From: Halobacteriovorax sp.
GTDB taxonomy: Bacteria > Bdellovibrionota > Bacteriovoracia > Bacteriovoracales > Bacteriovoracaceae
Length of the DNA stretch: 63,528 nucleotides
Assembly: GCA_020048985.1 (NCBI GenBank)
Contig: JAIFLR010000012.1
Location: 1 to 63,528 of the forward strand
Direction: 5' to 3'
Under the pieces are notes generated by a model. The model was not told where the DNA came from and made no database searches. It was given only the letters and a program-made list of their open reading frames with translations. Both the position numbers and the translations under genes were made by a program. Positions 49,868 through 58,457 of the stretch are shown here, piece after piece. Numbering within the stretch: the first letter of the stretch is position 1; the number at the start of each line of letters is the position of its first letter.

Positions 49868-50281
49868 ATGAAATTTCTACTTGCCCTATCAGTTCTAGCT
49901 ACGACTTCAGTTTTTGCACAACCAAACGGCGACCATGGAAGAGACAAAATCAAGTGTTATGAATCAGCCCAGCAAAATGGGTACGGAAAACCAGCCTTTG
50001 TTTTTGAAGCAGAACGCCGTGGTCCACCAACTTTAAATGGACACATTGCTCTCGTCTATCCAGATTATATTAAGCTGGAATCAGATGACGGTTGTCTTGA
50101 AACTAATTGGAATCCAGGTTCAACGAGTACCCCTGAACGTAAATTTAAAGCTTGTTTAGGTGAAGGCCAGGAAATCGGTCGCCTTGTTCCAGTGGAAATT
50201 GAATTCCAAGAAGAAGAAGATACTTATTACTGCGAAAGAGATCTCCTTCGCTATCTTGGCGATCATGATGATATGAAATAA
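49868..50281 (+). CDS. Small secreted acidic protein between the glutaminase-like pair
   Basis: A 137-residue protein. The ATG at 49868 has AAAGGAG seven bases upstream; a longer frame to 49763 has no support. A signal peptide (MKFLLALSVLATTSVFA) is followed by an acidic mature protein with Cys at KCYES, DGCLE, KACLG and YYCER, probably two disulfides. No known domain. It lies on the opposite strand between two glutaminase-like genes. An inhibitor or accessory role is possible but not shown. It ends at a strong terminator. Confidence 0.65.
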   Translation: MKFLLALSVLATTSVFAQPNGDHGRDKIKCYESAQQNGYGKPAFVFEAERRGPPTLNGHIALVYPDYIKLESDDGCLETNWNPGSTSTPERKFKACLGEGQEIGRLVPVEIEFQEEEDTYYCERDLLRYLGDHDDMK

Positions 50282-50297
50282 AAGGTTTTGAGATTCC

Positions 50298-50327
50298 GGG
50301 AGTGCTTCGGCACTCCCTCTTTTTTTA
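50298..50327 (+). terminator. Rho-independent terminator with UUCG loop
   Basis: GGGAGTGC (50298-50305) and GCACTCCC (50310-50317) with a TTCG loop and then TCTTTTTTT. It closes the small secreted gene. It lies just before the stop of the opposite gene at 50336. Confidence 0.9.
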
Positions 50328-50335
50328 TTTTTTAA

Positions 50336-51058
50336 TTATTGTCGATTGAATGCTTGTTCGTAAGCTTGACGTAATTCACCAGATAAAAACCTTGTCTTGT
50401 CTTTACCATTTTCATCACGCAGACGGATATCTCTGGGTTGCCAGTAGTACATGCTCACCTGCATCAGGTAACAATCTTCAGACTGCTGATTGTTCCAAAA
50501 AGTAGAAATCTTATCAATCTCTTTGCACTGACGGTTAGTTTTCACAAAGTGATCCGTCCAGGTCTTCTTATCTAAGGGCAATGACGTATAACGGCGGTCC
50601 ATTACAACCTGCAAAATCTCTTTCCCCTCTTTGGCATGTACCAATGGAGAAACATGAAACCACCATCCAAATCGGTAACGCATTATATATTTCTTAGTAA
50701 AAAATAAAAAAATCTTTTGTGAATTGAGCCCCGAACGTTTGTACTCTTCATAGGCCCAAACATGGGCCATATTAGTACATTGGGCTTCATCCAAGTAATC
50801 AGACCTCATAAGGTTATAGAGTTTATAAGCCTCACTTTGATTTGGAAGGACAGTGGGAGTGTAATTCGACTCGGGTGGGACAGAAGGTATGAAGTAGTTT
50901 ATTTGATCCTTCTTGCTCTCGGTTTGATCTTTAAAGATCACCTGCCCATTGCTTAAATAAATCAAATCATTATCAACAGCTTCAATCATGGGCAATTGGG
51001 AAACTGCCAGGACTGGAGCTGCAACAGAAAATAGAATACTAACAAAAAATAATTTCAT
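50336..51058 (-). CDS. Secreted protein-glutaminase-like enzyme, copy B
   Basis: A 240-residue paralogue of the 48798-49622 protein. A signal peptide runs MKLFFVSILFSVAAPVLA. The catalytic-domain signature is kept: C94 in AQCTNMAHVWAYEEYKRSGLN, H135 in GWWFHV and D154 in MDRRY. These correspond to the Cys-His-Asp of protein glutaminases that deamidate protein-bound glutamine. The paralogues share the WAYEE, KRSGLNS, LFFT and EDCYL-VSMY segments. The first 60 residues are unrelated and shorter than in copy A. A terminator stands only 11 bases before its ATG, which has no obvious ribosome-binding site. Confidence 0.7.
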   Translation of the reverse strand: MKLFFVSILFSVAAPVLAVSQLPMIEAVDNDLIYLSNGQVIFKDQTESKKDQINYFIPSVPPESNYTPTVLPNQSEAYKLYNLMRSDYLDEAQCTNMAHVWAYEEYKRSGLNSQKIFLFFTKKYIMRYRFGWWFHVSPLVHAKEGKEILQVVMDRRYTSLPLDKKTWTDHFVKTNRQCKEIDKISTFWNNQQSEDCYLMQVSMYYWQPRDIRLRDENGKDKTRFLSGELRQAYEQAFNRQ

Positions 51059-51069
51059 AAAATTAAAAA

Positions 51070-51095
51070 CAGAAGGATCCTCCGGGAACCTTCTG
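51070..51095 (-). terminator. Rho-independent terminator after the SdrD_B-type gene
   Basis: CAGAAGG (51070-51076) and CCTTCTG (51089-51095) pair around a 12-base loop. On the minus strand TTTTTAATTTT follows directly, then the ATG of the glutaminase-like gene. GGAGG lies in the loop. Confidence 0.7.
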
Positions 51096-51113
51096 TCTAT
51101 ACTTTAAAACTTG

Positions 51114-51971
51114 TTAATCGCAGTGAGGCACACCCAAAAGCCCATTGTTATAATTATCTAATATGGTTTTTTGAGTATCCATCTGTCCACCAAGCGTTGT
51201 GCTATTGTGAACGAAGCCGGATCCTACTGGCATGATGACTAGTGAGCCAATCAGAGTATTGGCCGCATTAATAGCGTTGGTAACCGCCACAGGAGCGCTT
51301 GCGCCTGCAAGAATGTTTAAATTAGCAGCAATCAATTGATGCGCAAGACTTTGTAGGGCATTTCCCCCTGCCGGAGTCGTATCAAAGATAGTGGCCAGTT
51401 GAGCCGCAGAGTAATTGACAGTCCCAAGAGTCATTGTCCCCGGAACTAATACTGGAACCTGAGCTTCGCCTGCAGGAGCGCTACCCCAGTAGCCCTGCGT
51501 TCTGGTACAACCCTCACTACCGCCAGTCGTTCCGCCAGAAGTTCCACCTGATGTTCCGCCGGTTGTTCCACCAGTAGTTCCACCACCGGTTGTTCCTCCA
51601 CTGGTTCCACCCTCTTGCCTGTTTCCAAAACGGATATGCATCTTAGATGTTTTCCCTCGTAACGTAACTCTTACGCAATCAGGAGTGGTAGGTATCCATG
51701 GGGGTGTAGCCTCTGGAGCAACTTCACATACACGGTATTTACCTACTGGTAAATTTAGAAAGGAGAAATAACCATCCAGATTTGTAATCCGCTCCATATC
51801 CAAATCTGGATCTGTTTTAGATTCTAAGACAATTAAAAACCCTGGAAGACGAGGCTCGTTATTATCGACCCCATCACCATTAAGATCATTGAATTTATAA
51901 CCATTGATACTACCAGCGTGGACATGCAAGAGCATGAAAAAGCTCATGAGCAAAAATAATATTCTAGTCAT
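51114..51971 (-). CDS. Secreted SdrD_B-domain surface protein with Gly/Thr linker
   Basis: A 285-residue exported protein with three parts. After a signal peptide (to about 19) comes an SdrD_B-like beta domain with a Ca-binding loop (DLNGDGVDNNEP). Next is a linker of GG-S/T-T repeats (about 120-150). Last is a C-terminal domain starting CTRTQGYWGSAP and including YSAAQLATIFDTTPAGGNALQSLAHQLIAA, a sequence pattern found in surface or extracellular proteins of several phyla. It is probably a secreted or surface-attached structural protein. The binding partner is not known. An isolated transcript ending at the terminator at 51070. Confidence 0.75.
   Translation of the reverse strand: MTRILFLLMSFFMLLHVHAGSINGYKFNDLNGDGVDNNEPRLPGFLIVLESKTDPDLDMERITNLDGYFSFLNLPVGKYRVCEVAPEATPPWIPTTPDCVRVTLRGKTSKMHIRFGNRQEGGTSGGTTGGGTTGGTTGGTSGGTSGGTTGGSEGCTRTQGYWGSAPAGEAQVPVLVPGTMTLGTVNYSAAQLATIFDTTPAGGNALQSLAHQLIAANLNILAGASAPVAVTNAINAANTLIGSLVIMPVGSGFVHNSTTLGGQMDTQKTILDNYNNGLLGVPHCD
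51525..51612 (-). repeat. Gly-Gly-Ser/Thr repeat tract in the SdrD_B gene
   Basis: Tandem 9-12-base units encode GGT/GGS-T groups. They form a flexible linker between two domains and could vary in number between strains. Confidence 0.75.
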
Positions 51972-52168
51972 TTTGTTCTCCTTTATTAATCGAACATAGG
52001 GCGCATCAAAGACTTACCGATACTAATCAAATGTTAATGTGACCGAAATTTAATTTGGTCTCAAGAACTTTCAGTGACTCGCTAATTCCATCTTCCAAGG
52101 CAGCGCATGCGTCTGGACAGCATTAATGGTGTAGGAAAATATCCACTGGCGAAAATCAAGGAGGAATA

Positions 52169-53026
52169 ATGAATAAGCTCGCCATACTCACATTCATTTT
52201 GCACACATCATCTTCGATGGCATGTGAGGGATTTCTTCCTCCGAATAAACTTTCTCTCCCTGTGGGCCATAACAGTGGTCTCTCTGAATTCCAATATGAA
52301 AATGTGATTAAGAAGGTGGAGAACATTTATGCACCTATAGCAAAAGAACATGGCGCGATTCTAAAACTAGACAGAAAGTGGGAAAGCGGAACAGTTAATG
52401 CCGGAACATACCGTGATGAAAGAGACACACACTGGCATGTAAGCCTCTATGGAGGACTGGCACGTCATCTCTCTATGACAGAAGACGGATACGCATTGGT
52501 TCTTTGTCATGAAATTGGACACCACATCGGCGGCGCTCCCAAGAAAATTATTAATGAGAAGCCCTTCTGGGCATCCACTGAAGGCCAGTCAGATTATTGG
52601 GCGACTCTAAAATGCCTTCGCCGGGTCTTCCAAAGCGAAGATAATGATTTGGCAATAAGAAGACATGATGTTCCGTCTTTTGTGAGCAAGGAATGTAAAA
52701 ATAGTTTTCCGGAAAAAAAAGAAAATTCACTTTGTATCCGAATCGCCATGGCCGGCAGAGCTGTTTCGAAAGTTAGTGCAGACTCCAGAGTTGCACCATT
52801 TCCTGAATTTAGTACTCCCGATCCTGCAGTTGTCCCTCAAGTCTTTGACAAGCATCCCGTTCCTCAATGCCGACTTGATAGCTATTTCCAAGGGGCCTTG
52901 TGTTCCAAGAGTTTTAAAGTGAGTGTTTCACAACATGATGAAGTGATAGGAACTTGTCATCCAGAGAGCGGTTATCAAATCGGGACAAGGCCACTCTGTT
53001 GGTTCAGACCATCAGTGGCAGAATAG
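52169..53026 (+). CDS. Secreted zinc metalloprotease
   Basis: A 285-residue exported protein with a signal peptide (to about 18, SSSMAC). The zinc site is complete: HEIGHH (H114, E115, H118) followed by a Gly-Gly turn, and E138 in the downstream STEGQSDYW, which matches the ExxAD-type third ligand. It has several Cys that may pair, and a C-terminal part without a known domain. It likely cleaves proteins outside the cytoplasm; the specificity is not evident. GGAGGA precedes the ATG. It is a different family from the zincin at 1818-2525. Confidence 0.82.
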   Translation: MNKLAILTFILHTSSSMACEGFLPPNKLSLPVGHNSGLSEFQYENVIKKVENIYAPIAKEHGAILKLDRKWESGTVNAGTYRDERDTHWHVSLYGGLARHLSMTEDGYALVLCHEIGHHIGGAPKKIINEKPFWASTEGQSDYWATLKCLRRVFQSEDNDLAIRRHDVPSFVSKECKNSFPEKKENSLCIRIAMAGRAVSKVSADSRVAPFPEFSTPDPAVVPQVFDKHPVPQCRLDSYFQGALCSKSFKVSVSQHDEVIGTCHPESGYQIGTRPLCWFRPSVAE

Positions 53027-53036
53027 GCAAAAAAAA

Positions 53037-53060
53037 AAGCCAGGGCGCGAGACCTGGCTT
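53037..53060. terminator. Bidirectional terminator between the metalloprotease and tRNA-Leu
   Basis: AAGCCAGG (53037-53044) pairs with CCTGGCTT (53053-53060) around an 8-base loop, with A and T tracts on both sides. It serves the metalloprotease gene on the plus strand and tRNA-Leu on the minus strand. Confidence 0.85.
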
Positions 53061-53080
53061 TTTAAAACGTATAAATTTTT

Positions 53081-53163
53081 TGGTGCCCGGTGAGGGACTC
53101 GAACCCCCACGCTCGCGCACTAGGTTCTAAGCCTAGCGTGTCTACCAATTCCACCAACCGGGC
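53081..53163 (-). tRNA. tRNA-Leu (anticodon UAG)
   Basis: On the minus strand the acceptor arms GCCCGGT and ACCGGGC pair perfectly, with discriminator A and encoded CCA. The anticodon loop is CTTAGAA with anticodon TAG. The long variable arm (TGCGCGAGCG) marks a class II tRNA. The T loop is GTTCGAGTC. It reads CUN codons. The CDS downstream is unrelated. Confidence 0.96.
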
Positions 53164-53219
53164 ATTGATCTATACGAGAGGTGATATATTCTTTGAAATG
53201 AAATTATTTGGCAAGACTT

Positions 53220-55862
53220 TTATGCAGCTTTACCGGGTGTTCCTGGCGTTTTGGGCGCTGCAGCCTTCACTTTCTCAGCATCTTTTTTCATTTTATCTAT
53301 CTGATTCTGCAAAGACGTCTTATCTAGGCGCAATTTATTGGTCTCTTTTTTCATTTCGGCCATTTGATTGCGGGTCTCAACTAGGTCCTGAGTGAGTTTT
53401 CTGACGTTGGCCTCAAGATGGGCTGCCTTTCCTTTAGTACTGGGCTCTTCAACGATGGCATCTTTTTTCTGACCCTTAAGCGCTTCCTGAAGTTTGAGTT
53501 CAACGTCCTTTCTGCGCTGCTGACCTTCATTAAATTGTTTTTCCAGAAATTCGTATTGTGCCTTAAGCTTCTTCATGTCCTGCTCCTGTTGCTGGACATT
53601 CAAATTCGACACAGTCTCTCTCTTAATATCCTGAGCTTCTTTTTTGAGTTGCTGCTCAAGTTTTGATTTATCTACTTTAAGTGCATTTATAGCAGCTGCA
53701 TCACTCGCCACTCGCTCCTGATACTTAGTTGTTTCTTTCTTCGCCATTTCAAGTTGATTTTTCATCTGATTGGTAAGTAATTGCAAACGCTTGTTATCAT
53801 CTTTTAAGAGATCATCCTCACCTTTAACAACTGGCTTCTGACCGATCTTGCTTTTATAAATCTCAATCATCTTCTCATGATTAACAATCTGCTTTTCAAG
53901 GTCTCTTATCTTTTGCGCCTGATTCTGAGTTTGATTATTGGCCATCGCCTTACTCGCAGCAGCCAATTTGTCATTGATGCTTTTAATTTCTAAATCTTTC
54001 TGCTCAAGAATTTTTGTAAATCCTTCTTTAGCTTTAGTAATCATTAGATCTTTTGACTTCGCTACACGATTTAGCTTTTCCATTTCCTGGGCCACAAAAG
54101 TTTCTTTCTGACTTGTTTCAATTTGCAGTTTTTTCAATTGAACTTCATGGTCCCTGGATTCCTGCAAAAACTTGGCTTCTTTCTCCATTAAAGCTGCGAG
54201 CTTTTTGGTATCCTGCTCCGACAGAGTCTTCTGACTATTCATTTTCTCAAGGATCTGCTCTTTAAAAGCATTATCTAATTTAGCAGCTGACTGCTGGGCC
54301 ATAGTAGGCTGTGTTTCAGCCGAGGCTTGAACTGCCTTGCTATGAATTTCTGCCATCTTCGCTTTGGAATCTTTAAGAATTTTGACTTCCGTCATCAATG
54401 TTTTAATCTTATTTTTAAGATTTTCATTCTCTGCATTGATGCCGGTTATCTTGAGTTCCAGCAATTTTTCATTGTCTTTGGGAGCTTCCGTGGAATTTTT
54501 ATCATTCCCAACGAGAATATTGAATTTGGTATCAATTTTTTTCGTCGTATCCTTAATAATCCGAGGAATTTCGACTTCCTTAAACGCTTCGAGGTCTGAT
54601 TCGCTAATATCATTAACGCTCTTGTTAAGTTTTAAAGCAAACTCTTGAAAACTGTTTTTTATAGCGTCAGGCAAATCACTTTTAAGGGATTTAATCTTCA
54701 AGACATCATCACCCTTAGTCTTACCCTCAATACCAGATGACACGCGGTAGGCAAATTTCTCAACATCAAACGATTTATTGCCAGCGATCCTGAATACTTC
54801 CTCTTCCTCTTCGATCTTACCCTTAATTAAATTTATAATTTCATCTTCAGTTTCAGAGCCGCTTATAGTCTGGACAAAAGGAGCTTCTTCTTTGCCACCA
54901 CTAATCGTCTGCTTGTGCTCCTCCTCCTTGGGACTAGGTGGAAGGACAACTTTATCTGAAAAATCATTAAGGGGCGGATCATTGACTTGAAAAGATGTAA
55001 TCCCTTCAGTTGGATAACTCGTAATGCTGGCCGCTGCCGAGAGATCGTTAAACAATAATCCACGATTTTCAGCTTTTATTCTTTCATCTTTGGTCCACAG
55101 GCCCGTGATGACTGTTTTATTAACTTCCCTTAGCAAAGTGAAATCAAAAAAATCACTCGATTGAACAGCTATATTGAGCAGATACTTTTCAGCTTGTTTA
55201 GAAATTGTACTCGAGAGACTTGAAGTAACGTCTTCTAAGATTAAGTCTTTGGTAAAAAAGTGGAGTTGGACACCAAAAACATCCTCGAAGTACCCATAGG
55301 TAACTTCAATAGGCATCCCCATTTTTCCCTTCGTCTTAAGACCGGTCAAATACATGACGAGGTGATCAAAGAAGGTTTTAATTGAAAGACCGCTAATGCC
55401 ATCGAGGTAGGCACTTTGGACCATTCGATCGAGGTATTCACCCGTATTAAAAGGGTTCGTAATTACAAAGGACCCTTTCTCTTTGAAAGTTGGGTAATTG
55501 TCACCGAGGGTAATCCCGCCAAATTCCTGAAGAAACTTATCCAGGATAAATGCGCCAAGACTATTGCGCATCCACAGCTCATCTAAAATAAGCTTTCCGT
55601 TAGAAACAACAAAGTGCTGGAGATCCTCCACAGGAGTCAGAGATATGATCCTAATATCCTTTTCAATTGTCTGATGAAGCTCACTAACTTTGGTGAAGTC
55701 ATTCATATCTTTGGTCAGGATGTGGGTCCATTCATGACTTGAGCTATCCACTTCGGGGTCAACAATGAGAATATTTTTTGCGACAAAGTAATTGGATAAC
55801 TCTACAGAGAGTCCTCCAGTAAGATTCAAAATGATAATTTGGTTTTTGACCATTTTATCCAT
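53220..55862 (-). CDS. Large protein with N-terminal globular region and long coiled coil
   Basis: An 880-residue cytoplasmic protein. Residues 1-270 look globular, starting KNQIIILNLTGGLSVELSNYFV, a strand-turn-helix reminiscent of Rossmann-like or receiver folds; but it lacks clear nucleotide or phospho-acceptor motifs. From about 430 to the end it is Lys/Glu/Gln-rich with heptad repeats, broken by a short Ala/Gln-rich part, and ends in a Lys/Ala/Pro tail (APKTPGTPGKAA). It shares its start (ATG/TAA overlap region) with the end of the degenerate HD-GYP gene. Together they look like a regulatory or cytoskeletal pair. Function unknown. Confidence 0.75.
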   Translation of the reverse strand: MDKMVKNQIIILNLTGGLSVELSNYFVAKNILIVDPEVDSSSHEWTHILTKDMNDFTKVSELHQTIEKDIRIISLTPVEDLQHFVVSNGKLILDELWMRNSLGAFILDKFLQEFGGITLGDNYPTFKEKGSFVITNPFNTGEYLDRMVQSAYLDGISGLSIKTFFDHLVMYLTGLKTKGKMGMPIEVTYGYFEDVFGVQLHFFTKDLILEDVTSSLSSTISKQAEKYLLNIAVQSSDFFDFTLLREVNKTVITGLWTKDERIKAENRGLLFNDLSAAASITSYPTEGITSFQVNDPPLNDFSDKVVLPPSPKEEEHKQTISGGKEEAPFVQTISGSETEDEIINLIKGKIEEEEEVFRIAGNKSFDVEKFAYRVSSGIEGKTKGDDVLKIKSLKSDLPDAIKNSFQEFALKLNKSVNDISESDLEAFKEVEIPRIIKDTTKKIDTKFNILVGNDKNSTEAPKDNEKLLELKITGINAENENLKNKIKTLMTEVKILKDSKAKMAEIHSKAVQASAETQPTMAQQSAAKLDNAFKEQILEKMNSQKTLSEQDTKKLAALMEKEAKFLQESRDHEVQLKKLQIETSQKETFVAQEMEKLNRVAKSKDLMITKAKEGFTKILEQKDLEIKSINDKLAAASKAMANNQTQNQAQKIRDLEKQIVNHEKMIEIYKSKIGQKPVVKGEDDLLKDDNKRLQLLTNQMKNQLEMAKKETTKYQERVASDAAAINALKVDKSKLEQQLKKEAQDIKRETVSNLNVQQQEQDMKKLKAQYEFLEKQFNEGQQRRKDVELKLQEALKGQKKDAIVEEPSTKGKAAHLEANVRKLTQDLVETRNQMAEMKKETNKLRLDKTSLQNQIDKMKKDAEKVKAAAPKTPGTPGKAA

Positions 55863-56863
55863 TACCCTGCATTCTCCTTCAATTTAAAAATATCTCCAAG
55901 TCCCATGCAAAGTTTTTGATAAACTCGATGAACCGGAATATCCGCCAATTTTTTATTTTCAAACGCAAAAAGATAACTCAAAACTTCTGTCTCAAACTTG
56001 TATTCGTCACGAATTTCGACCAATGAGCTGGCCAGAATCACGACCGCCTCCCAGCTTGATACTTGTCCCTTGGGAATGCCACGAGGGAAACCTTTCCCAT
56101 TGGATAGCTCATGCTGATAGAGGACGACCTCAATCAATTCAGGATAAGCAAATAATTCAGCATGCTCCTGAAAATATTTGTATCCATTTTCAGGATGCTT
56201 AAGGAAAACGTTTAATTCCATTTCCGACGCACCCTCACCTCTCATCCAGACCTGACCAGATCCAGGATTTTGATTTTCATGGTTACAGGCCTCAGCTACA
56301 AAATAACTATAATGAGATTCACATAGTCCAAGATCAAGGCCTAGAGTGAGATTATAAAAATCCTTTATCATGGGATAGTGATAAAAATCATTTGTGAAGC
56401 CAACAATGACAGCAAAGGCAGCTGAGTATAGTGACTTTCTAAAAAGATGAAGATCAGTTTCATGCATCTTTTTCAGATCTTCGCTGGGAAGTGCACAAAA
56501 TTCATTGTAACAGGCCATCGCAAAACTTAGGAAGTGAACATCGCGTTCAAATGTGCCTTTGAAGAACGCTACTATATCCTGAGTCTTTAATCTGAGATCT
56601 TTTTCGAACTGCAGATATTTAAGTTCGCGAAATTGAGTTGTGAATTGGGCTGCAACAGTGTCATCAATGACCGGAGAATATTCAAAAACAGTTTGATTGG
56701 TTGCGTGTTTTTTTATAAAAGACTCATCAATCATTATTCCTGGCTTCATTAAATAAAATTTTCTACCTTCTTTTGATCGAAGATATAGGTGCCCATCACA
56801 AATTATTTTTTTTGCAAAATCTTTTATGGGCAGGGAAATTATTTTTTCATTTGTTGGTTTCAT
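55862..56863 (-). CDS. Degenerate HD-GYP-domain protein
   Basis: A 333-residue protein without membrane segments. The C-terminal half follows HD-GYP domains: FLKHPENGYKYF corresponds to the HP-x-x-G helix, and VVLYQHELSNGKGFPRGIPKG to HHExxDGxGYPxGL. The metal-binding HD pair is missing (VAEACNHE in place of LHDIGK), and HHE is QHE. Catalytic c-di-GMP hydrolysis is therefore unlikely; ligand binding or protein interaction remains possible. The N-terminal 120 residues (KPGIMIDESFIKKH...) look like a PilZ-adjacent or sensor region that I do not recognise. The next gene, coding a long coiled coil, begins at its stop. Confidence 0.75.
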   Translation of the reverse strand: MKPTNEKIISLPIKDFAKKIICDGHLYLRSKEGRKFYLMKPGIMIDESFIKKHATNQTVFEYSPVIDDTVAAQFTTQFRELKYLQFEKDLRLKTQDIVAFFKGTFERDVHFLSFAMACYNEFCALPSEDLKKMHETDLHLFRKSLYSAAFAVIVGFTNDFYHYPMIKDFYNLTLGLDLGLCESHYSYFVAEACNHENQNPGSGQVWMRGEGASEMELNVFLKHPENGYKYFQEHAELFAYPELIEVVLYQHELSNGKGFPRGIPKGQVSSWEAVVILASSLVEIRDEYKFETEVLSYLFAFENKKLADIPVHRVYQKLCMGLGDIFKLKENAG

Positions 56864-56996
56864 TAAAATCCAATGTTTCTAACTACCTATCGGTTTATGG
56901 AGCATCGATGTTGAGCTTAAAAAGTCAGGCATATTGCTGCCCAAAAGTAGACGTTTGTGGTCCGGTATCATAGGATCAAGTTCCAAAGGATGTATT

Positions 56997-58457
56997 ATGA
57001 ATATTCAGCTAATTGACTGGCTTTTCGTCGTTGCGTACGTGGTGGCGATCTTTGTGATTGCTCTGGTTTCTCGAGAAACGATGCATGAGGCAGACCTGAA
57101 AACGCCTGAGGAAATCGCTCAGGAAAAATATATGGCGAACAAGTCCCTCACTTTTTTTGAGTCTATTTGTTCCATCATCGCTACCGAAGTTTCGGCCCTA
57201 ACCTTTGTGGGTATCCCAGCGTTTGCTTTTAAAAACAACTTTTCCTTCATCCAGATTTATATGGGTGCCGTGGCGGCACGTTTCATCATTGCCGTGGTTT
57301 TCCTCCCAAGAGTTTATAACCAGGGCCTCACAATTTATGAAGTCATGGCAAAGGCAACTGGCCTACCCTCAGGACAACGCACAGTCGCTGTTTTTTATTC
57401 CATCAGCAAAGTCATCTCAGTTGGGGTGAGGCTTTTTTCGGGTTCCATCATGGTTGCCCAATTCTTTGGCGTCTCTATTCCTGTTGCCTTAGTCGGAGTC
57501 ACCCTCCTCACATTGGTGTACATTCAGGTGGGCGGACTTAAAGCAGTTGTTAGAACAGATATTCTCCAGTTAGCACTTTTCATCACCGGCGGAGTTCTCG
57601 CGCACTATCTTATTCCAAACGTCAGTGGCCAGAGTTGGAGTGACATGATGTCAATGGCGCAAGCCGCTGGTAAAACTTCATTCCTCGACTTCTCTAATCC
57701 ATGGCCATTTGTGATTGGTATCATGGGTGGATTTCTTTTTGATATGTCAACACACGGTGTAGACCAGGATTTCGCACAAAGGATTACCGCTAATAAAAGT
57801 ATTCGTGGTGGCCAATATGCCATTTTCTTCTCGTCATTTATTTCAATCTCAGTCGGTCTTCTGTTCCTAAGTGTGGGAGCATTGCTGTGGTCACATTACC
57901 AAACTCACCCGATCCCCGCTTCAGTTCCCAATGCGGATCACCTCTTCCCTCACTTTATCGTGAATTACTTTCCAACGGGTCTTAGGGGAATCATGGTGGC
58001 GGGAGTTCTTGCGGCCACAATGAGTGTTCTGGATTCAACCATCAACGCACTTTGTGCGACCCTTTATAATGATATTTTCCCTAAGCGTGATGCCAAGAAA
58101 ATGAAGCTGTATAGTCTGATTGATTCGATAATTGTGGCGTTATTAATTTTGACAGTCGCATTGATAGCTTCAAAAAATGATGGCCTCTTGTTACTCGGCT
58201 TGAAGGCGCAGTCTTGGACTGGTGGCTCTCTTCTCGCACTTTTCGCCTCTAAAGTTATTTTCAAAAAATGGTTTCAGTACAGATTGTCACCAGTCAGTGT
58301 GATTGGTGCATACGCCTTCGGGATGACTGGCGTATACTTGAATACCAAGGTACTCATTTGGGATTGGAACCTAAACGTTTATTGGGGATTTATCATGAGT
58401 ACGATCTTTCTCAAAATCTACTGCACACTTAAACCAATGAAGCCAGTGGCTGCTTAG
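56997..58457 (+). CDS. Sodium/solute symporter (SSS family)
   Basis: A 486-residue transporter with about 13 membrane helices. ATG 56997 follows AAAGGA; the frame to 56934 is longer without support. It has the SSS signature GGLKAVVRTDILQ and AATMSVLDSTINALCATLYND, helices FVIGIMGGFLFDMSTHGVDQDF, and a first helix near EVSALTFVGIPAFAF. Such carriers use sodium to import sugars, amino acids or sialic acid; the substrate is not clear. The end overlaps the peptide-importer ATPase gene (opposite strand) by 29 bases. Confidence 0.9.
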   Translation: MNIQLIDWLFVVAYVVAIFVIALVSRETMHEADLKTPEEIAQEKYMANKSLTFFESICSIIATEVSALTFVGIPAFAFKNNFSFIQIYMGAVAARFIIAVVFLPRVYNQGLTIYEVMAKATGLPSGQRTVAVFYSISKVISVGVRLFSGSIMVAQFFGVSIPVALVGVTLLTLVYIQVGGLKAVVRTDILQLALFITGGVLAHYLIPNVSGQSWSDMMSMAQAAGKTSFLDFSNPWPFVIGIMGGFLFDMSTHGVDQDFAQRITANKSIRGGQYAIFFSSFISISVGLLFLSVGALLWSHYQTHPIPASVPNADHLFPHFIVNYFPTGLRGIMVAGVLAATMSVLDSTINALCATLYNDIFPKRDAKKMKLYSLIDSIIVALLILTVALIASKNDGLLLLGLKAQSWTGGSLLALFASKVIFKKWFQYRLSPVSVIGAYAFGMTGVYLNTKVLIWDWNLNVYWGFIMSTIFLKIYCTLKPMKPVAA

